Shown here one piece after another: positions 10,163 to 21,135 of a stretch of DNA of 64,000 nt. Source of the stretch: Calycina herbarum (taxonomy: Eukaryota > Ascomycota > Leotiomycetes > Helotiales > Pezizellaceae); NCBI GenBank assembly GCA_001414485.1, contig LLEY01000078.1, positions 1 to 64,000 of the forward strand. The letters run 5' to 3'. How positions within the stretch are numbered: the stretch's first letter is position 1; every line of letters begins with the position of its first letter. The notes beneath the pieces were generated by a model. It was not told the origin of the DNA, made no database searches, and saw only the letters and a program-made list of their open reading frames with translations. A program made the translations under genes and the position numbers.

Positions 10163-13100
10163 ATGAATCGCCTCCCTTTTTTGGGTCGACGATCTCAGAC
10201 GAGCGATATTGAAGCAACGAGCTATGACGCGGTCACCATGCAACACAGAAAATATAAAGGGTTTACGCCACAGTTTATATTGCTTCTATGTTAGGCAGCA
10301 GCAATTAAACAAGTCCTGTCCCCTCGGTTTGCGGGCCACCGGGGGGTTTTGCCGAGAGAAAAAACACGGGCTCTCTACTTGGGGAAAAAGTTACAACCAA
10401 CCAACGAATGAGGATTACGAAACGAGTTTATGATTATGTATGACGACGATTATAGAGAGGCATTCTCTTTCTATATTGTTGATTTTGTTTGCAGCATCTT
10501 GAATCATGTTCCGACAGCATTTTTGTTACAACGCATAGCACAGCACAGCATCCCTAGCATGAAGGGCATAAACCATCTCATTTTACCTTCTTTTCTGGTT
10601 TCACAACCTAACTGGAACTTTGTATTAATATCTTGTTTGTATATATCACAATGAAATGGCGGGGGTCGCACAGCCAACGGTCTTTTTAGGTTTCTCGTTA
10701 CATGAAAACATATTGTGGTGTTACGGTACATGGCGTTCTCTCACGGCATGTTTAATATGGCACATGTTTGTTTGGTATTTTTTGGCCTTCTTGGTTATGA
10801 AGTCTTACCTGGGAGCTTCCTTTCTTGACTCACGACGGCTGGAAAAGTTGGGTTCTGAGTTTTAGAAATGTACCTCAGCTATTGATGCGAAAATTTTGGA
10901 AAAACGAATTCCTCGACTCGGAGGACTTTCAAGAATCGATTTAATTTCATTTCAAACTAGGTTCAAACATCACGAGCTATTCACGAGCAAACTTAACTTA
11001 ACTCCTCCTACATTTGGTATACGAGAGCACAGGCACATGTCTCTCCTTCAATGACTCGTCACATTATAGAGGGGGAGAACCACGCAGGCACACACACCAT
11101 ATACGCAAACACCAGTCAGCAGTACCGTACAGGAAAAGCATGGAATGCTTGACGTGCAGTGGTACAACATGTGCACGAGGTGACCACTGAGTAGTGTGTA
11201 GGGGTAAAGAGAGTTGTTGATGGTGTGGTGATTGTGGGGACCCCGCAGCGCCACCATTTTTTCATCTCGATTCTTCGATTCTCGATCGGGATCCCGAGAG
11301 ATGGGGGTGTGGAGGGGACGTGGGGGATAGCGGGGAGCTTGGGACAGGGGTGTTGTGGTGTTACGATGAGATGTCATGGGTTGCGAGGTGCTCTTTAGTG
11401 TACGGAGGAATTATACAATCTCTCTACCTCCTTGCTCCTTGCTCCTCCCCATGTATTAATACCGAGGTCGTTCACTTCCCTTTTATTTAACTCCCATCAC
11501 ATTCCTCACGTACACACTTATTCTCTGAAACAAATTCACTTTCCCTCCCCGCGGTAAAAATAGGCCCCTGAACTATACTATACCTTGTCCAGATATACGA
11601 TAGACGTTATGGAAAACGAGGGGTACTATTGACAAGGGGGAAGCGATTCAAGTAGGGAAAGTTCAGGAAAGTCCACGAACTGGTATATTTGGGGATGGTA
11701 TATAGGTCAGGGATACCTCGGTGCCCGGTTACACGATGTGCATTTGGATGCTGGCTGGTATAATATAACGGTGAGATACCTTGGTCCCTTTGTTTTTTTC
11801 TGCTGCGGTTTAATTTAAGATTTCCTTGGTCAAGGTATTGTTTTGTTTGGAGACGAGAGAATTTGAAGGGGATGGATGGAGTGGGATTTACCCGACTGGT
11901 TGAGCGAAGATTAGATCGGTACGATATCTTGAAAATTCAAGAATGTGTATCTGAAAAAGCAGGAAATGAGTGGTTGACCCAGGTAGGGAGAAGTGGGAGG
12001 GTATTTATTCTCTTCGACTTTTCTCGTCTCCAATTGATAAAGGGGAGTGATGGGATTTATCCGATTGGACGCATAAATACAGTATCTTGGAAGTCAAGAA
12101 TGTGTATCTGAAGATTCAATAATTGAGTGGACGAGAATTCCTGATTGGATACTAAATGGATTTTTTCTTCTTCTCTTTGTTTCGCTACCAGATTTAAACT
12201 GGTTCTGGTTAAGTTGCTGGAGAGTACTTTAATCTTACCATGGTTGGGTTGGAGGAACTGGAGGGGGTTTCTTCCACCTACCATGTTACCATGATCTTGG
12301 TTGAATTTCCTGGGCCTTCGAGCCGCGTGATGGCGGGGCTTTTGGGAGTTTTGAATTTTTGGGAAATTTACTTTTGGACGGGCTGGAATTACATGCAACA
12401 TGTAAACTAGGTCTGATAGAAACGAAAGGAGGGGGAAAATTAGTCCGTCTCGGTATTGTATACATAGTGGATGGATAAGGTGTGCTATATAGACGGAGCT
12501 AGACGTTGGAGGGGTAAATTCTTGTTTGCAGTATACACGATCCTTTTCTTGCTAGGGGAATAACTTGATCTCGATCATACCAATATCCAGTCCACGTTAT
12601 ATCAAAAACAGAAACTCACTCTTGATGTCTGTGGCAAGAGTTTTGTGCATTGCTCTCTGCATCGGTTCACACTTTACATGTTCATTTATGAAGAAGCTCT
12701 TGACTCTTCTAGACGTTCTCTCACAATAGTCACGATCATCCTAGACCCCTTCAAGTATAGATTTCACACAGGGCAAGAACAGAAACCCTCACTCCCCCTC
12801 CGTCTCGGGAGAAGGCCCGAACCTAAAATCCCATCTTTCCCCCAATTTATCACTCCACTACCCCACCATTCACCATGCTACGACCTTCCAGCGGGAAAAC
12901 CCGAGTCAGGTACTGAAACCCAATCGCGCGCATGACGGTGCCTTCCCGATGCCAAGACAACAGTTCGTCGTAAAGCTTAAAGGGGGAAAACCTGGAGATA
13001 CGGGGATGGAGGTGTGGGTTGTATGCAGTGCGATGCGGGGTTGATTTTTTCGTCTTGTGCAAGGGTCGTTGGAAGGGTTGGTTGTGGTTGATTTGATGGG

Positions 13101-13454
13101 TATAAGAGTAGGGCCGATGTGAGATGTGAGGTGATGTGACGATGGAGTGATGAGGGAGGATCTCGCTAAATTAGGGGGCAAATGGGTTATGGGGGTGTGA
13201 CTGAAATATTAAATTGATGCTGTGGGTTCTTGGGACTTGAAAATTTCAACGAAGGTTTGATTTCGGTTGTTTGCAAAGAGAAGGTGGCGAGGTGATTGGG
13301 AGAGAAAGAAATTGAAACGCCGTTCCCTCCCTCTTCTCGAGGATATTTGCTAACCGGAGTCCCACGATAAGCCCTGGAAGAGGTATGAAGCTTGGTTCAT
13401 TGGTAAATCTCTTGAACAAACAATCAATTTCCTTCATGTGCTTACGCGTTATTG
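10163..13454. other. 3.3-kb gene-poor region
   Basis: No gene with a domain or a believable splice model is seen. A diverged direct duplication is present: about 11875-11965 and about 12044-12125 share GATGGGATTTA/TCCGA-like and CAAGAATGTGTATCTGAA blocks. The rest is mixed, with several pyrimidine-rich stretches near 11430-11560. An unannotated long non-coding transcript cannot be excluded. Confidence 0.5.
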
Positions 13455-14007
13455 ATGAAGCTACGACGACTCATTTCTGATTCAACGGAAAGAAAGAGCA
13501 CGCCTTTTCCATCGGTTTCCGTCGCAAATAGTCTTTTGAGAATGATCATTACTAAGTTTCCAAATTGGTATTTAAAGTCTCCTTCCACAAGTCGAACTAC
13601 CCTCGTTCTCGCATTCGAAGAGGTTCCCACAAGAAAGGAAATTGTACAAAACAAGGATTACTGAAAAGAATATTGTTCTCTAGAGTTCTATCACAGCGAC
13701 CAATAATAATTACAAGTCCTCGAAATGTGGCAATGGTTCTCATGGTACCAATAATTCCCTCGCATCCAACTCTACACATGCTACCAATACTTCCAAAAAC
13801 TTGAACACTACTGATTCGTCTTCGTCCTCAAACCAAAATAACAATCCCACAACTGTATCACACGGTTCTCGCTTGTATCCTTTAGATATACCACCTATTG
13901 AACATCATTGCCGTATAAAGAGCAAAAGCTCACTCGCAAACAGCTTTCACATTCCCCCTTGGGGACTGCTTACTGCCATCATCGTTCAGAATATTAGTTA
14001 TGGTTGA
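13455..14007 (+). CDS. doubtful small Ser/Asn-rich protein (170 aa)
   Basis: Two frames can be joined through a 40-nt intron (13644-13683, gtacaa..ctctag, phase 0): exon 1 from ATG 13455 and exon 2 to a TGA at 14005-14007. The product has a basic N-terminal part and a Ser/Asn/Thr/Gly-rich middle (TTDSSSSSNQNNN), then IPPWGLLTAIIVQN at the end. Nothing is recognised. The intron is short for this genome and the donor is weak, so this may be a chance or decayed frame. It faces the rhodopsin relic convergently. Confidence 0.22.
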
Positions 14008-14185
14008 AAGCTGAAAATATTCGTGTCAACTATCTAAGTAATCATGCAAACACGTAAACAAGTCATCTCCGACGCCAATATTCCAAAATATAAAAAGGAC
14101 TGGGGCCACCCAAATAAGTTTTCCAAAAACGCCGTCATAAAAATCCAAAATCCAAAATCCAAAGAGAAGCCCAAAATCAAACCAT

Positions 14186-14700
14186 TCACCTCTCCTTCAA
14201 CCCCTCAATAAAACTCCTCCTCTCATTCCCATGTCCCTTGACATACTTCGGCAGTTCAATCTTCGGCGGTAACTCCCCAACCACACTCCCAGTCCTAACA
14301 TACCTCCCATTACCCCTCCCTCTCCAGCTCTCTCTCCAACTTCTCCTACCCCCAGTCAGGTTGGCACCTCCTCCATTCCTTCCGTCACCAGTATTCCTCT
14401 CAGAAGAACCTCTCGACGTCCGACCCAAAGCTTCTGTCTGGGCAAATCCCTGGAGTGGACGAATTGGCCGAATACACTAGGCCATATGAGACAAAGTATA
14501 GGCCGTAAAGCAGGAGGACAAGCACATATAAGAGCAAGTGAGTTCTCAATCACTGACCAGGCGAAAGCGTCGAGATCATCCCAAGTTCTATCGGAGCGAC
14601 CTCCAAAATCGAGGAGGAAGCGGAGACGGATGACGGAAAAGATACATGCTCTGATCGCAGTTAGTTCAAGAATTAGGGAAAATAAAGTATCTAAACCACG
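14186..14700 (-). pseudogene. C-terminal relic of a PTH11/rhodopsin-domain integral membrane protein
   Basis: Two frames join through a 44-nt intron (14434-14477, gtgtat..gacag). The upstream part matches the last third of the fungal rhodopsin domain (SAT4/PTH11-type integral membrane family): a helix ending TAIRACIFSVIRL, then RTWDDLDAFAWSVIEN and SLALICACPPALRPIL, where intact members have W-x-x-x-E..ICACLPxLRP. A basic, Gly/Arg-rich cytoplasmic tail follows after the intron and ends LPKYVKGHGNERR.. GLKER. Only the last two membrane helices remain; upstream of about 14700 the frame runs into purine-rich low-complexity DNA and has no ATG. Intact family members have seven helices and about 350 residues, so this is a 5'-truncated fragment. 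Confidence 0.7.
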
Positions 14701-14736
14701 TAATACAATACTCAAGCCTCTCTTCCTTTCAAACAA

Positions 14737-15535
14737 TTCATCTCTTCGTTTATCTCTTCTCTCTTCTCTCTTACAAAGTAAATTAAAATTCTATTTCGTA
14801 ACGATCATCCAAAGAACTAAATAACAACCTGAAAAATCATTGAAATATTTTCTCACAACAACAATCAGATCTGTCTCTCAAAACACTCTCTTGGTATTCT
14901 CTTTTATTGTGCAAAGATTTAGGATACAAACCCTACAAAAACATCAAGCCACATCTAAAAACCCTAGAAAGATCCCTTTTCAAAGTAGGTAAAAGAAAGC
15001 CAGAATTCCTTCTCAGCCTCATTATACACCTCGCTACCATCTCTGAATTCCCTTTCTTTTCCTATTTCTCTTCCTTCCACCGGAACTAAGATATTATCTT
15101 CCCCTCTCTTACACTTCCTTGAAATCATATTCTATCAAAGTCAGTCTAGAGTAAGATAGTCAACCAATTTTTCATCATAGAAAAGAGTAAGAATAAATAC
15201 AAAAGAAAGACGAAAAACGATAAAGCCTAGCCTTCTTTTTTCTGCCGCTGTCCACCCCATCGTACAAGTACTCTCTCTCTCTCTCGGGTTTATTTCTCCG
15301 AATTATATCTCAACATTATCTTGAAATTGTTTCGAATTTATTTCTTAGACTTCTCTTAGAATTACATCTTAGAATTATATCTCAGAACTGTTCTTAGATT
15401 CATTTCTCAGAATTGTTTGTGTTTCACGTTGTATTGTTCTCAGAGTTTATTTTCAGGGATATATTTCTCGGATTTATATTTTTGATCTCGGAATCATCTC
15501 AGAGTTTTCACGGAATTATTTCTCGGAATCATTTT
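14737..15535. repeat. AT-rich region with degenerate TTCTCAGAATTA tandem repeats
   Basis: AT-rich DNA lies beyond the break point of the rhodopsin relic. From about 15290 to 15535 a loose unit of about 14-16 bp (TTCTCAGAATTATA, TTCTTAGAATTACA, TTCTCGGAATCAT) recurs many times. A CT run (ctctctctct) precedes it at about 15276. No gene is seen. Confidence 0.6.
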
Positions 15536-15540
15536 TCATT

Positions 15541-15800
15541 GTACACGCCTTGTTACAGGGCATTCATCCGAAATGGCCTGTAATGGCACCCTAGAAATCT
15601 AATCTGGCGAAAGCGCTGTATTTTAGTGGACCTCCCTGTAGATTAGCGCTTACAGGCATTCCTACAGGCTCGCCTAATCTACTTGCTTCAGGGCATCGAC
15701 GCCTTTTACAGAGAGGTTAGCCTTCTGGGCACTTCTGGGCACTTCAGGCCAGTACTTTACAGGGAATTTCAGCGTGGTGTGTCCTGTATTCTCCATACTT
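15541..15800. repeat. ACAGG-rich repeated segment with inverted parts
   Basis: The segment repeats TTACAGGG / CTACAGG / CTTCAGGGCATCGA motifs many times, and holds opposed pieces such as AATCTAATCTGGCG and GCTCGCCTAATCT, and a direct repeat TTCTGGGCAC. It is GC-richer than its AT-rich surroundings. It recalls the CTTCAGGG part of the satellite units at 43 and 51 kb but is not the same unit. Possibly a decayed non-autonomous element. Confidence 0.4.
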
Positions 15801-16183
15801 TTCATGGCATCCTCCGTAGGTAAGCTCCACTATCATTCCAATCCGGCTTTGCAAAAAATAGGGGGACAGTAAAGATATTCCGCTCTTAATTAAAATTCGA
15901 TCTTCTTGAAAGTAGGTAAATTCCCGAGTGCGGATTGTAATCTTACTTGCAGAGAAAGAAACAGAGTAGTCAGTGAAAGCTGTATTTATATATTAATCTC
16001 ATCAGCTCAGCTTGTAGACACCTGCTTACGTACCATATGTAGTAATACACCTTCCACCCATTCAACAAGTCCCCTCATTAGTTCCACCCAAAACCCACAC
16101 CTAAAAAATGAAAAGCTCTACCTAATGCATAACCCGCAGAGACCAAAGATGCATATTCCGCAGTCGTACCAAAGCAAACCAGA

Positions 16184-19100
16184 CTAAACAAGAAACTCCC
16201 TACTCCCCTCAACCAACCCATCCATCAACTTAACAATGCTCGTCCATTCAGGCGCAAATCTATTCAGTTCATCTAGCGCCGGAATCGTCCCCGGAACATT
16301 CTGGTCACTCCAAAGACAAACAACCCTGCCCTTTCGTCCCTCTTCGCCTGCTTTCTTCCCAGCAGAGACAGGCCATTCAACATCAACAACCCATTTACGA
16401 TTCCAATCTCTGTGCCACAACTTGATTTGATCACTCCCACTCTCGGGAACATCAGCCCACTTCCCATCGTTCTTCGCTGCACCCTCCACATGGAATGCTG
16501 TAAATGGGTCATCGAAGCGGATGATACAAGCTTTGGTTTCCTTGCCTTCGATATGGAATGTGGCCTTGTTTTCGCCAGATACACGAGAGACGTTATAAGA
16601 GAGCCAATCTTTATAGCCCTTCTCAGGTGGTACACCCTCTTTCACGTTGTCAACCACTTTGGGAGCGGGTCCAACATATGAGCAAAAATCCAAGCCATCT
16701 CGAATATCCGATCTCTTAATACAATCGATTTCCTGTCCCGCAGCGGAAGGGACTTCGGCAATAATTTGACGTACGTACGTCTCAAGACCAGCGATGGTGA
16801 CATGGTTGATACCAGTGTCCAGGTCAACAGTCTGTTGGAAATAGGCTTTGTATCGATTCTGTTCGGAAAAGGGGAAAGCGACAAGGTTATATACTAGAGT
16901 ACCGATGAAAACGAGGAAGAGAAAGGTTGGGATATGGTGAGTGATGCGATGAACGAACGGGCCGAGAGGAAGAAGGATCAAAATCGAGAATAGGGCAACG
17001 ATTAAGTATGGAAGTAACAGTGGACCGCCATCAGTACCGGTTTGGTTCATTGCTGTGACGAGCAAGAGTCCGACTTGTCCAATGATAATGAGGATAAACG
17101 GACCCAGGAGTAGAAACTGGACCAGCCAAGGCCAAGTTGGCAACTTCGCAGACCACTTTTGTTCGCCTCCAAATGCATGGTCTTTCTGGTCGTGGTGATC
17201 ATCATGGGCACCGTCAGTTGTACCGGGAAGAGGTCTACGATATACCCTGACGAACGTGGAGCCGATAGCAGTACGATGATCCCCACCCACCAAAGGAGTT
17301 TCCTCAGTAGCATCTGCGCTGTCGTCTTGACTTGTGCGTCTTCCGGAATCAACAATGCCATCTGAATTTGGTACGGCATCAAGCCCATTTCTTGTCTCGT
17401 GGTCCTCGTGAGCAGCCTCGGCGACGGACTTTTTTGTTGGCAATGAGAATTGCTCACAAAGACTGATAAACGTGGCCAAGAAGATTGCCGCCTCATAAAA
17501 GACAAACATGTAACCGCCACTGATGTGATATCGATCCTCGAAAACAGTGGCTGCTACAAGAAAGGCCCATCCGATGAAAAACATCCAGATTAAAACGTAG
17601 CCACGGTGTAAAGCGGACGGCCTAATGAAGTTGCATCCAGCCATGATAAACCAGTAGACGCAGAAGAAAAGACTGAGAGACATGGTCCAGACCGCATACT
17701 GAGATGAGTAGATGATCAAAGGGTTGAACTTTGTGACCAGAAATGCAGCTCCAAAGGTAATTGCAGAGGAGATGACGAACGCAATTGGAAATCGAAAAGC
17801 GCCTCGCCAGCCTCTGAGAGGAGTAGACTCGGAATCTTGCCCTTCCTGCTTCACAGATCCAGTAAAAAAGTATAATTTATTCTTCTTGATGAGGAGGTAT
17901 GAAACTAGCGCTAGGATCAGTGGAGATGCAATCAGCAATGTCAGGGACCAGGCGAACAGGGTTCGAAGACCGAACACTGCGAAAACGGTCCCGAATATGT
18001 CAAACCATACACCATCAGTTCCACGTCCATTCTTCACTTTGTCTGCGTCGTTGTCTCCTCGTGGGCCAGTGAAAGTATCACTGGTATCGAATGTCAAATA
18101 TCTCATCGTCTCGACTGATGCGGATAGCATGTGCCACAAAGAATCCTTAGACGTGTGCTTGGCATCGTCTTGGTTAGTATGGTATCTTGCTCTTGGTTCC
18201 CAGAAAGCAACATCAAGCCCACGGTAGCCTTCAGCGCGGAAAACAACATAATCTGTCTCGCTTCTGACAAATCCGAGTGCAAAGCCATCGGCACTTACCA
18301 CTGATCCAAAGGGATGCCGAGCCTTGCCATAAGCACGAGTAATTTCTGTGTCTGTACTTCGAAATAGCGTTGCTCTCCCACCTGCTCCGGCTCCCTCGAG
18401 GTTGAGGAAAGTATGGACGAATTTTGCCATAGGATGTGACAGAAAGGCCTTGGCACCGTATAGACCATCCTCTTCGCCATTGTTGAACAAAACCACAACA
18501 CCTTTCTTGGGTGTATTGCCAGAAGTTGTAAAGTATTTGATCAATTGCAGTGCTGTGATGACTCCTACGCCATCGTCTGTTGCTCCATAGCCCGTAGAGA
18601 CGCTGTCGAAATGGGCATTAATCATGACCCCTCCTTTGCCATGGGTCTTCGCAGCATGCATAGAGGATGGATTCCACCAATCTCCCTTCTCGTCCTCAGT
18701 TCCTGGGATATAAACAACAATATTGCTGCCTTCAAAGTAGGTACTGATCCCAGCTCGCCGACCACTAGCCCCAATCTTTGTGAGAGCAGTGGAGGTATAA
18801 TTCGAAAGCATATCATTGAAGACAGTAACGGGAGATAGACTCGTTCGAGCTCGAAGGTCCTCGTGGACAATTTCAGCATCGTAGGTTTCGGTTGAGTGTA
18901 CGACATCCGGTTCCGCGGCATTGGATTTCCCACTCAGCGATTCCGTGTTTGGAGTCTTGCTATCCGCGTTCCAGCCAGCATGGTTGCTTTCCAATATGAC
19001 CTCTATTCTCCTCATGAGCCAATTCCTCACATCGTCATTTTTCCGACTGTTGAAAGGATGGTAGCCGTCTGTGAGCTGTGTCAAGTCCAACCAGGCTTCG

Positions 19101-19255
19101 GTGAGATTGAGTCCGCGGAAACGCGTCGGATCCGTAGGAGCAGCTGGAACTGTTTCGTGGACTACGAGGAGAGGTATGCTAATTCCCAAGTAGACGACCA
19201 CTGCCACAAAAGTGACCGCCATGGGAACGAACGAGAATGGGGCGGGACACTTCAT
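16184..19255 (-). CDS. pff1: vacuolar membrane protease, M28 family (PFF1-type), 1023 aa
   Basis: A single exon from ATG 19255 to a stop at 16184. It encodes a large membrane metallopeptidase of the yeast Pff1 (YBR074W) class. A first membrane helix lies at residues 9-32. The lumenal M28 peptidase domain follows, with zinc-ligand motifs NAHFDSVS (His215), ATDDGVG (Asp227/228), NNGEEDGLYG (Glu261/262) and LNLEGAG (Glu287). From about residue 420 there are several more helices, a hydrophilic acidic loop around 640-700, a second helix group, and a lumenal C-terminal domain. Length and order match the family (about 950-1050 aa). Family members act in the vacuolar membrane. No intron is needed, which is rare for a gene this long in this window. 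Confidence 0.93.
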   Translation of the reverse strand: MKCPAPFSFVPMAVTFVAVVVYLGISIPLLVVHETVPAAPTDPTRFRGLNLTEAWLDLTQLTDGYHPFNSRKNDDVRNWLMRRIEVILESNHAGWNADSKTPNTESLSGKSNAAEPDVVHSTETYDAEIVHEDLRARTSLSPVTVFNDMLSNYTSTALTKIGASGRRAGISTYFEGSNIVVYIPGTEDEKGDWWNPSSMHAAKTHGKGGVMINAHFDSVSTGYGATDDGVGVITALQLIKYFTTSGNTPKKGVVVLFNNGEEDGLYGAKAFLSHPMAKFVHTFLNLEGAGAGGRATLFRSTDTEITRAYGKARHPFGSVVSADGFALGFVRSETDYVVFRAEGYRGLDVAFWEPRARYHTNQDDAKHTSKDSLWHMLSASVETMRYLTFDTSDTFTGPRGDNDADKVKNGRGTDGVWFDIFGTVFAVFGLRTLFAWSLTLLIASPLILALVSYLLIKKNKLYFFTGSVKQEGQDSESTPLRGWRGAFRFPIAFVISSAITFGAAFLVTKFNPLIIYSSQYAVWTMSLSLFFCVYWFIMAGCNFIRPSALHRGYVLIWMFFIGWAFLVAATVFEDRYHISGGYMFVFYEAAIFLATFISLCEQFSLPTKKSVAEAAHEDHETRNGLDAVPNSDGIVDSGRRTSQDDSADATEETPLVGGDHRTAIGSTFVRVYRRPLPGTTDGAHDDHHDQKDHAFGGEQKWSAKLPTWPWLVQFLLLGPFILIIIGQVGLLLVTAMNQTGTDGGPLLLPYLIVALFSILILLPLGPFVHRITHHIPTFLFLVFIGTLVYNLVAFPFSEQNRYKAYFQQTVDLDTGINHVTIAGLETYVRQIIAEVPSAAGQEIDCIKRSDIRDGLDFCSYVGPAPKVVDNVKEGVPPEKGYKDWLSYNVSRVSGENKATFHIEGKETKACIIRFDDPFTAFHVEGAAKNDGKWADVPESGSDQIKLWHRDWNRKWVVDVEWPVSAGKKAGEEGRKGRVVCLWSDQNVPGTIPALDELNRFAPEWTSIVKLMDGLVEGSREFLV

Positions 19256-20012
19256 ATTGAAAGAGGTGGGTGTTTTCGATCGGGGTTGGAAAGGATCGGA
19301 TGGAGGAGATCCTCAATCCATTGGAGGGGAAGGAGGGGGATGCGATACAGCACGGCAGTAGCGATGGATGTTGATGTTGGCAAAGTGAGGTGGTTTGGGT
19401 AGATAGAGGATAGCTATTGCTTTGTAGCACAGCACTCGTCATCCGAGGTCCAGGCGAAGCTCTGGCGGGGTACTCTTGTTGCAGGGGTCAGTGAAACAAG
19501 CTTCAAGAGAGTTCTTGAGATGGAACACCACTTCTTTGCAACAACAAGAAGTTATTTAGGCATATTCTCAATAATCGTTCTGGATATTTATCTTTGTCTC
19601 GATACTTAAAAAGATCTTCAATTTTGCTCTCAACTTTCTGTCGCTGGACAAGATGGAGGATGGGGGGATGGTTAACAAGCAAGCCGAATATAGCTGCATT
19701 TACTTTTACATATAAAATTTAACTTAGTATTCTTAGATAAGTAAAGGGCTAATTCCAATTCTGAAAGTCCAGTCACGTGGTTTGATGCTTTGGTTGGTGT
19801 AGTTTCGCAGGTTGAGGACGGAACAACGTAACGCCTAGTTCAGTGCGTAGGCGTACCCAGCTTTTTTATTTGACTCCAGAAGAATTGCAGGAGCTAACTG
19901 CACTACGACGCAAACGACATTATGAGATGATAAAAAATTGGAATCCAAATAATAAGGAAATGATAAATGAAAAGCAAAGGGGAAGGCAAGGGAAAGGAGA
20001 AAGAAGGAGAAG
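19256..20012. other. spacer upstream of the M28 protease
   Basis: This contains the protease promoter and 5' leader, then AT-rich DNA (about 19690-19745). An open frame at 19843-20100 (TPEELQELTALRRKRH..) is charged and may be part of the decayed C2H2 gene next to it, but I cannot show this. Confidence 0.4.
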
Positions 20013-20415
20013 ATGGCAACCGAGGAAATCCGAAAACCAGAGGCAAACGAATTCAATGATTACACAGCCTCTGATCATACTCAAAAACCAGAAACTACTC
20101 CTCATCACTGCGCTACTTGCAATCTTAACTTCGCCGATGATCAATGTTTAAATTCCCATCTTCAGTCAAAAAATCATCTCGAAAAACTCGGAGAAGATGC
20201 AGTGTACTTTGAAGCTTGCAAAAATACCCGTTCTAAGCGAACAATAACACGTCAACTCAAAACAAAAACCCATCTTGAAAATTTCACCTGCTTCACCCTA
20301 CTGCTGCAAGGTGTGCAAGGCTTATTTCGCGTCACAACATTATCTAGATAGGCATAACAACTTGAATGATGGAGGGTGTGGTATGGATGATGGCAAACGA
20401 GTTTATACACTGTGA
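20013..20415 (+). pseudogene. decayed C2H2 (U1-type) zinc-finger gene
   Basis: The first finger is intact: HHCATCNLNFADDQ.. NSHLQSKNH (C-x2-C-x12-H-x5-H, U1/matrin spacing). The second has lost its first Cys (YFEAC), one spacer residue and the first His (RQLKTKTH). A third finger (YCCKVCKAYFASQHYLDRH) is readable only in the +1 frame after about 20300 and lacks its last His; that frame ends at TGA 20413-20415. Regular spacing between three finger remnants suggests a once intact multi-finger protein of the type with HLKTKTH linkers. One frameshift plus lost ligands indicates decay, although an expressed one-finger product from ATG 20013 is possible. Confidence 0.5.
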
Positions 20416-20633
20416 TTGATACACTAACTGACAGAATACTTTGATTACTGGCTGATTGAGAAGAGGGATTTGTCTGAGAAGAGCTTTTAGCTTATATAGA
20501 TATGTTAATACAGTGTTGCTATAATTTAAAACTACTCACTCTTAACTTGCTTAAATACATTCACAATTTCTCGAAGGTGGGAAACGTTCGCATTATAGAA
20601 ATAGAACAGATATATCCATTTAAATTATAACAC

Positions 20634-21135
20634 GAACCGTACTTGAATGCTTGTATCAACGAGACTTTGCGAATCGCGCCAGTTGGCTCGAGTGAAGCTC
20701 CAAGAGAAGTCTCGCCTGGTAGACTCCAAATTAACGGAGACCACATCCCAGCAGGTACACAAAGTCGGGATAACATTGTGGGCACTGGACCATCACGAAG
20801 ATATTTTCTGAGATTCACGGAATTTTCGTCCCGAACGATGGACTGAAGATCCTACTACTGGTGTTACAAGCGAGGACGTTTCCCGTGCATGCGCAAGTGT
20901 CTTACCTTTTTATTTAGGGACGGGAAGTTGTGCTGGGAAGAAAATTGTATAATTGATAATTGCTAGGACACTTTGGAGGTTCGATGTCAGACTCAAGCCA
21001 GGGGATACAATGGGGGGTGGGAAAAAAGAGTTTCCATGGGGGATGAGGGGAGAGGAGTGCTATCAGGATATCTGCGATTGTTTTGTTGTCATGAGAGATG
21101 TCCTGAATGTGCAATTTCGGGAGAGAGTGATTTGA
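20634..21135 (+). pseudogene. 3' fragment of a cytochrome P450 gene, broken
   Basis: Reads as the C-terminal quarter of a P450. The helix-K region CINETLRIAP (ExxR) and EAPREVSPG..IPAGTQ come first in one frame. A one-base slip near 20761-20764 then moves the match to the next frame (ITLWAL.HHEDIF), which carries a TGA at 20809-20811, the PERF-type motif FRPERW, and the haem-binding loop PFYLGTGSCAGKK with its Cys. A TAA at 20950-20952 follows, and the same frame continues with the C-terminal strand IIARTLWRFDVRLKP to a TGA at 21133-21135. Nothing of the first three quarters of the protein is found upstream. One frameshift, two nonsense codons and 5' loss make it non-functional. Confidence 0.85.
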
